From an uncultured Collinsella sp. (GTDB lineage: Bacteria > Actinomycetota > Coriobacteriia > Coriobacteriales > Coriobacteriaceae), in assembly GCA_959019775.1 (NCBI GenBank), contig CAUEPS010000010.1, forward strand, positions 1 through 64,000: DNA of 64,000 nt, read 5' to 3'. The position numbers were made by a program, and so were the translations under genes. This document shows, in pieces, positions 59,605 to 64,000 of the stretch. The notes under the pieces were generated by a model that was given only the letters and a program-made list of their open reading frames with translations, searched no databases and was not told the origin of the DNA. Each line of letters begins with the position of its first letter. The first letter of the stretch is position 1.

Positions 59605-61505
59605 TTGAGTGTCGGGGCGTTTCCTTTAGCTATGACGGTGCCGTACCGGCGCTCGACGGCGTCGATCTGAATATCGAGGACGGCGAGTTTTTCTGCATCC
59701 TCGGTGGCAATGGGTCGGGCAAGTCGACGTTTGCCAAGCATCTGAATGCACTGTTGCAGCCCGATGCGGGCACGGTACGCATCAACGGCATGGATGCGTC
59801 CGACCCCGAGCTGGTCTACGACATTCGTTCGACCGCGGGCATGGTGTTCCAGAATCCCGATGATCAGCTGGTGGCAACGCTTGTCGAAGATGACGTTGCG
59901 TTTGGTCCCGAAAACCTTGGCGTGCCATCGGCGCAAATTGCGCAGCGCGTACGCGAGGCACTGAAGGGCGTGGGCCTGGTGGGCTTTGAGCGCCACGAGA
60001 CCCATGCGCTTTCGGGTGGCCAAAAGCAACGCGTGGCGCTTGCCGGCGTGCTTGCCATGGAACCGCGCGTTCTCATTTTGGACGAGGCTTCCTCGATGCT
60101 CGATCCGCGTGGACGTAAGGGCCTCATGAAGGCTTGCCGCGTGTTGCACGCTCGCGGTATGACCATCGTGATGATTACGCACTTTATGGAAGAAGCCGCC
60201 GAGGCCGATCGTGTCGCGGTGTTTCGGGCGGGGCACGTTGCCATGCTCGGTACGCCCGAGGAAATTTTGACGCGGGCGGATGAGCTTGCGCAGCTCAACC
60301 TGGATATGCCGGAGTCGTGTCGTCTGGGCATGGCGCTTCGTACGAAGGGCGTGCCTGTTCATGCGCAGGTGCGCGAGGTGGATATGGTCGCTGAGATTGC
60401 GCAGGCTTATGCCGAGCGAAGTGGGGCTGACACCGCGGGACAGTCTTCCGCATCCCAGTTGGAAATCGCTGACGGCACTGTTCCGGTAGACAACGAGGAC
60501 AACGCGTCGGAGCCCGTCATCGAGCTATCCCATGTTTCGTACAGTTATTCGCTCAGTCCGCGCGAGCGCCACCGCTGGCGCAAGCGCTCGACCACTGCGG
60601 ACACATCGAGCAAACAGGCTCTCTGGGGAAACGACCCCAGCAGCCCGTGGGCGCTGCGCGATGTATCGCTGACGGTGCGTCGCGGCGAGTTCCTGGGCTT
60701 GGCAGGTCATACCGGTTCGGGTAAGTCGACGCTGGTCCAGCATCTCAACGGTTTGATTCGCCCCCAGGAGGGATCCGTTCGCGCGCTGGGGCTCGATCTG
60801 TCAAACAAGAAAGACGCCGCCGCGGTTAAGGCCAAGGTCGGCGTGGTGTTTCAATATCCTGAGCGTCAGCTGTTTGCCGAAACCGTGGCGCAGGACGTGG
60901 CGTTTGGTCCGCATAACCTTGGCTTGCCGCAAGATGAAGTCGACCGTCGTGTCGAGTCATCGCTCTCACGCGTGGGCCTCGACCTTTCCACGGTCGGCGA
61001 CAAGAGCCCCTTTGAGCTTTCGGGCGGTCAGCAACGGCGCGTGGCATTCGCCGGCGTGCTCGCCATGGAGCCCGAAGTCCTGGTGCTCGATGAGCCCATG
61101 GCGGGGCTCGATCCGGCTGCGCGCAGGGATTTCCTTGAGCTTATCGATCGACTTCACCGCGATGGCCTGACCGTTGTCATGGTTTCGCACAGCATGGATG
61201 ACCTGGCCAATTGCTGCGACCGTATTGTCGTGATGAACGAGGGCGCGGTGTTTGCCGAGGGCACGCCCGCTCAGGTGTTTGCGCATGCCGATGAGCTTAA
61301 ATCAATCGGCTTGGGTGTTCCCGCTGCCCAACGTATGGCGCTGGCGCTTGCGAAGGCAGGCGTGCCGCTGCGCCGCAGCGGGCTCTATACGGTTGAGTCG
61401 TTGGCCGACGAGTTGGCAAATTTGCTGATCGGTCGCTCAGACGGTTCTTCTAACGTCTCGGACATTGCTAAATCCAAGACGGTCGCGCGAGAGGAGGGCT
61501 GCTGA
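59601..61505 (+). CDS. ECF transporter ATPase, fused EcfA-EcfA'
   Basis: A 634-residue cytosolic protein with two complete ABC ATPase domains. First: Walker A GGNGSGKST (35-43), signature LSGGQKQR, Walker B LILDEASSMLDP. Linker about residues 240-305, variable and acidic. Second: Walker A GHTGSGKST (about 369-377), LSGGQQRR, LVLDEPMAGLDP. In most Firmicutes ecfA1 and ecfA2 are separate genes; here they are one chain. The first Walker B is followed by Ala instead of Pro. It is coupled to ribU (overlap) and to ecfT (TGATG overlap). Confidence 0.93.
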   Translation: MIECRGVSFSYDGAVPALDGVDLNIEDGEFFCILGGNGSGKSTFAKHLNALLQPDAGTVRINGMDASDPELVYDIRSTAGMVFQNPDDQLVATLVEDDVAFGPENLGVPSAQIAQRVREALKGVGLVGFERHETHALSGGQKQRVALAGVLAMEPRVLILDEASSMLDPRGRKGLMKACRVLHARGMTIVMITHFMEEAAEADRVAVFRAGHVAMLGTPEEILTRADELAQLNLDMPESCRLGMALRTKGVPVHAQVREVDMVAEIAQAYAERSGADTAGQSSASQLEIADGTVPVDNEDNASEPVIELSHVSYSYSLSPRERHRWRKRSTTADTSSKQALWGNDPSSPWALRDVSLTVRRGEFLGLAGHTGSGKSTLVQHLNGLIRPQEGSVRALGLDLSNKKDAAAVKAKVGVVFQYPERQLFAETVAQDVAFGPHNLGLPQDEVDRRVESSLSRVGLDLSTVGDKSPFELSGGQQRRVAFAGVLAMEPEVLVLDEPMAGLDPAARRDFLELIDRLHRDGLTVVMVSHSMDDLANCCDRIVVMNEGAVFAEGTPAQVFAHADELKSIGLGVPAAQRMALALAKAGVPLRRSGLYTVESLADELANLLIGRSDGSSNVSDIAKSKTVAREEGC

Positions 61506-62305
61506 TGGAGGCGTTTTCGTTTGGTAGTTACTATCCCGGCGATAGTGCAATCCACCGCCTGGACCCGCGAACCAAGTTGCTCTTGGGCTTTGTGTTTCTG
61601 ATCACGACGCTCACAGTCAGTGGCTTCCGCGGACTGGCCCCTGTCGCAATTTTCGTCGTGCTGATCTATGCCGTGTCCCGGGTGCCGTTGCGCCGGGTCC
61701 TATCATCGATGGCGCCGCTGCTGGCAATCGTCGTCGTGGTCGCGGTGCTCAACTTGTTTACCGATCAGAGTGGGCGCATCCTGTGGCAGCTCGGCTTTCT
61801 GCAGATAAGCGAGGGCTCACTGCGTTCTGCCGCCTTTATGGCGTGCCGCCTGACGTTGATGATGGCCGGCATGAGCGCCATTACACTCACCACGCCGACG
61901 CTCGACCTCACCGCGGGCTTTGAGCGCCTGCTCGCGCCGTTTGCGCGTGTGGGACTTCCTGCGCACGAGCTCGGCATGATTATGGGTATCGCGCTGCGCT
62001 TTATGCCGCAGTTTGCCACCGAGATGAAGCAGACGGCGGACGCGCAGGCAAGCCGCGGCGCGCGCGTGACGGGCGGTCCGCTCGGCGGCGTGCGTATGCT
62101 CGGCAGCGTGGCGATTCCGCTGTTCACGGGCGTGTTCCGCCATGCCGAGACGCTGTCTGCCGCCATGGATGCACGCTGCTATCACGGCGAGCAGGGCCGC
62201 ACGCGCCTGCATGCGCTTGCATTTGGCCGCGGCGATGCGTTGGCGGCGGTGGTGACGGCGTTGCTGCTCATCTGCGTCATCGTCATCAATCTTCAACTTG
62301 TTTAG
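61505..62305 (+). CDS. ecfT: ECF transporter transmembrane protein EcfT
   Basis: The 266-residue scaffold subunit linking the ATPases to RibU. It has about five membrane segments and the coupling-helix motif QTADAQASRGAR, carrying the Ala-Arg-Gly-type motif of EcfT proteins. The N terminus (FGSYYPGDSAIHRLDPRTKLLLG) is the standard family start. The ATG overlaps the stop of the ATPase gene. With ribU and ecfAA' it completes the riboflavin importer. Confidence 0.92.
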   Translation: MEAFSFGSYYPGDSAIHRLDPRTKLLLGFVFLITTLTVSGFRGLAPVAIFVVLIYAVSRVPLRRVLSSMAPLLAIVVVVAVLNLFTDQSGRILWQLGFLQISEGSLRSAAFMACRLTLMMAGMSAITLTTPTLDLTAGFERLLAPFARVGLPAHELGMIMGIALRFMPQFATEMKQTADAQASRGARVTGGPLGGVRMLGSVAIPLFTGVFRHAETLSAAMDARCYHGEQGRTRLHALAFGRGDALAAVVTALLLICVIVINLQLV

Positions 62306-62335
62306 GCGCGATTCGAGCGCAAGAAAGGGGTCCCT

Positions 62336-62782
62336 ATGACCGACAACGACCGCACGGCTCAGCTTGAGCGCACCTGTTCGTATCTCAGGCGCATTCCGGC
62401 GTGGTATCTGGCCACGACCGATGTGGCCGACGGACATCAGCCCCGCGTGAGACCGTTTTCGTTTGCCATGGTCGATGACGGTAAACTGTGGTTTTGCACG
62501 TCGCGCGACAAGGATGTGTGGGCCGAGCTCAGCGCGAATCCCAAGTTTGAGCTCTCGGGCTGGAAGCCGGGGGAATGTTGGATCGTGTTGACCGGCGAGG
62601 CCGCACTTGAGGACGACGCAGTTGCGAGCGACAAGGTGCGTCAAGCGGGTTTTAAGCACATGGTGGGCATCGGCGAGGAACACGAGAGTGCCAACGACGG
62701 CCGCCTTGCTTTCTTTTCGGTCCGCAATATTGCCGCGCGCTTCTGTGATATCGACGGCAGCGAGGAGCGCCTGGAGCTCTAG
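62336..62782 (+). CDS. Pyridoxamine 5'-phosphate oxidase family protein, copy 1
   Basis: A 148-residue split-barrel flavin-binding-type protein. IPAWYLATTDVADGHQPRVRPF, LWFCTSRDKDVWAELSANP and the C-terminal AFFSVRNIAARFCD are the family pattern. Such proteins bind FMN or F420 and act as small oxidoreductases; no function is assigned. It lies 31 bp behind the riboflavin importer operon. A related but shorter paralog follows directly. Confidence 0.85.
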   Translation: MTDNDRTAQLERTCSYLRRIPAWYLATTDVADGHQPRVRPFSFAMVDDGKLWFCTSRDKDVWAELSANPKFELSGWKPGECWIVLTGEAALEDDAVASDKVRQAGFKHMVGIGEEHESANDGRLAFFSVRNIAARFCDIDGSEERLEL

Positions 62783-62826
62783 CTCGCACAAACCAGGTTC
62801 CCAAACTAACTAGTACAGGAGGAAAC

Positions 62827-63237
62827 GTGGACGGATTGAATACGGTTTTGGAGTATCTGACGTCGGTGCCGGCGTGGTATCTGGCGACGAGCGTGGACGG
62901 ACAGCCACATGTGCGCCCGTTCTCGTTTGCACAGATTCAGGACGGCAAACTGTGGTTTGTAACGGCGCGCACCAAAGATGTGTGGCAGGAGCTGCTGCAA
63001 AATCAGCGCTTTGAGGCCACGAGTTGGTGGCCGGGCCATGGCTGGCTCATCTTGCGCGGACGTGCCGGCTTGGATGACCGGGCTTTAGACGAAATGCGCG
63101 AAGCCGGGTGGAAGCATCTAGAGCGCCTGGGCGAGCACTATGAGGGGCCTAACGACCCCACGCTCGTCTTCTTTAGCGTCGAGGATCCCGAGGCTTTTAT
63201 CTGCAATCACGACGAATGGGTGCCGGTCGAGCTCTAG
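62827..63237 (+). CDS. Pyridoxamine 5'-phosphate oxidase family protein, copy 2
   Basis: A 136-residue split-barrel protein clearly homologous to the preceding gene: VPAWYLATSVDGQPHVRPFSFAQIQDGKLWFVT matches IPAWYLATTDVADGH... RPFSFAMVDDGKLWFCT in the first. The pair looks like a tandem duplication that has diverged. Start GTG at 62827 behind AGGAGG. Ends at a strong hairpin. Confidence 0.85.
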   Translation: MDGLNTVLEYLTSVPAWYLATSVDGQPHVRPFSFAQIQDGKLWFVTARTKDVWQELLQNQRFEATSWWPGHGWLILRGRAGLDDRALDEMREAGWKHLERLGEHYEGPNDPTLVFFSVEDPEAFICNHDEWVPVEL

Positions 63238-63274
63238 CCAGCTGGCTCATCCTAACAACTTGGTTTTCGCATGC

Positions 63275-63328
63275 GCGGGCCCCGTATTGCCCGGCGCCGT
63301 TAGGAGCGCCGGTCAATACGGGGCCCGC
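63275..63328 (+). terminator. Strong hairpin after the PNPOx-like pair
   Basis: GCGGGCCCCGTATTG ... CAATACGGGGCCCGC (15 bp), with an inner GGCGCC-GTTAG-GAGCGCC stem. No long T-run. It separates the flavin-related genes from argC. Confidence 0.75.
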
Positions 63329-63373
63329 TCCATTTGTCAATTCCTTCAAGCGAATGTGTCGGGAATGTTTCAA

Positions 63374-63387
63374 TGCATGAATATGCA
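63374..63387 (+). promoter_or_regulatory. Possible arginine-repressor boxes upstream of argC
   Basis: TGCATGAATATGCA is a perfect palindrome-like match to the general Gram-positive ARG box (CATGAATA...). AT-rich relatives TTAATGCATC (63401-63410) and GTGCATAAATCGCA (63464-63477) follow before argC. Placement fits ArgR control. The call rests on consensus similarity only. Confidence 0.5.
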
Positions 63388-63494
63388 AGCCATTTACGCG
63401 TTAATGCATCTTTTGGTGCTAAAGTTTCAAGCCACTTCATAACGACCGCTGCGAAATGCGCATCGGTGCATAAATCGCAGACAAGGAGTCTGAT

Positions 63495-64000
63495 ATGTCA
63501 TTGAAGGTTGGAATCGTCGGCGCGGCTGGATATGCCGGAGCCGAGCTCATTCGCCTCGTGCTCGGCCATCCCGAGTTTGAACTTGTTGCCGTTACGTCCA
63601 ACGCCGATGCCGGCCAGCCGCTGCCCGCGGTGTATCCGAGCTTTGCTGGCGTGAGCGATCTGGTTTTCACCACGCATGACGCCCCCGAGCTTAAGAGCTG
63701 CGATGCGGTTTTTCTTGCCGTGCCGCATACGGCTGCCATGGCACAGGTGCCCGCGCTGCTTGCATCGGGCGTCTCCTGCTTTGATCTTTCGGCCGATTAC
63801 CGCCTGAGCGATCCGGCCGTGTTTGAGGCATGGTATGCCGCCGAGCACACGAGCCCTGAGCTGCTCAAGACCCGCGCTTTTGGCCTGCCCGAGCTGTTCT
63901 GCCAGGACTTGGAGGCCGCTGCTTCCAGCCATGCCGCTGGCAGGCCCGTGTTGGTCGCCTGCGCCGGCTGCTATCCCACCGCAACGAGCCTTGCCGCCGC
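63495..64000 (+). CDS. argC: N-acetyl-gamma-glutamyl-phosphate reductase (partial, 3' end beyond window)
   Basis: NADPH-dependent reduction of N-acetylglutamyl phosphate in arginine synthesis. 168 residues are visible: the Rossmann start VGIVGAAGYAGAELIRL, FDLSADYRL, and the active-site CAGCYPTA (Cys near 157). The ATG at 63495 follows AAGGAG. The gene runs off the right edge; argJBD-type genes would be expected beyond it. Confidence 0.95.
   Translation, partial: MSLKVGIVGAAGYAGAELIRLVLGHPEFELVAVTSNADAGQPLPAVYPSFAGVSDLVFTTHDAPELKSCDAVFLAVPHTAAMAQVPALLASGVSCFDLSADYRLSDPAVFEAWYAAEHTSPELLKTRAFGLPELFCQDLEAAASSHAAGRPVLVACAGCYPTATSLAA

Noticed and set aside
63238..63494. T-box leader before argC
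   Set aside because: The strong hairpin lacks the T-box bulge sequence (TGGN motif and AGGGTGGNACCGCG-type block); ARG-box-like sites are a better reading.
1..64000. tRNA, rRNA, prophage or insertion sequence
   Set aside because: No cloverleaf, rRNA core sequence, integrase or transposase was recognised anywhere in the window.

Overview
The window reads as a chromosomal segment of a high-GC, low-complexity-codon, anaerobic Gram-positive bacterium of the Coriobacteriia, most likely Collinsella or a close relative. This is inferred from the mix of genes: a two-module 2-hydroxyacyl-CoA dehydratase/activase giant, a SEC-C tagged methionine aminopeptidase, an Asp23 envelope-stress trio, a fused EcfA-EcfA' ATPase, a LAQTG-type wall-anchored protein and an OPT-family transporter. 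No rRNA, tRNA, phage, IS element or CRISPR array was recognised. Genes are densely packed on both strands.

Layout. 0.1-7.2 kb: phosphofructokinase, a choloylglycine-hydrolase-like amidase, M18 aminopeptidase, a 2-hydroxyacid dehydrogenase, methionine aminopeptidase and a radical SAM protein. 7.3-10.6 kb: alpha/beta hydrolase, then a hybrid response regulator (degenerate GGDEF, receiver, intact HD-GYP) followed by an HPt phosphotransfer protein. 10.8-14.3 kb: a visibly AT-richer cassette, DUF2975 membrane protein + XRE regulator and an ABC exporter (one ATPase, two membrane subunits), with a strong palindromic operator. 14.4-18.7 kb (minus): C26 amidotransferase-like hydrolase and a glutamate/glutamine-type ABC importer. 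19.2-28.6 kb: dxs, HD-domain protein, PF06541 membrane protein, amt-glnK, a TetR-MFS pair with a perfect operator, HAD phosphatase, and a second TetR gene just ahead of the 1593-residue dehydratase/activase (28.6-33.4 kb). 33.5-41.4 kb: a frameshifted remnant, small exported protein, DUF389 membrane protein, a 1168-residue coiled-coil/CAP surface protein and an OPT transporter. 41.6-52.1 kb: coaX, dCMP deaminase, NifU-like protein, lgt, a large membrane protein, YebC, the AmaP-like/DUF2273/Asp23 trio, YitT and a zinc-ribbon membrane protein. 52.2-55.5 kb: divergent M20 and YtcJ-type amidohydrolases. 56.4-58.4 kb: groES-groEL. 58.8-62.3 kb: FMN riboswitch, ribU, fused ecfAA', ecfT, a self-contained riboflavin importer. 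62.3-64.0 kb: two tandem PNPOx-like proteins and the start of argC.

The most unusual content is intergenic. There are five copies of one approximately 46-nt hairpin repeat, three consecutive hairpins built from six alternating copies of one approximately 23-nt unit, three copies of a 24-nt motif (two as an inverted pair), and a set of long, perfect inverted repeats whose arms are unrelated to each other (16 to 37 bp), several of them nested around a smaller hairpin. Several carry a GGGAC core. These look like an organised population of small non-coding palindromic elements and are the best candidates here for something undescribed.
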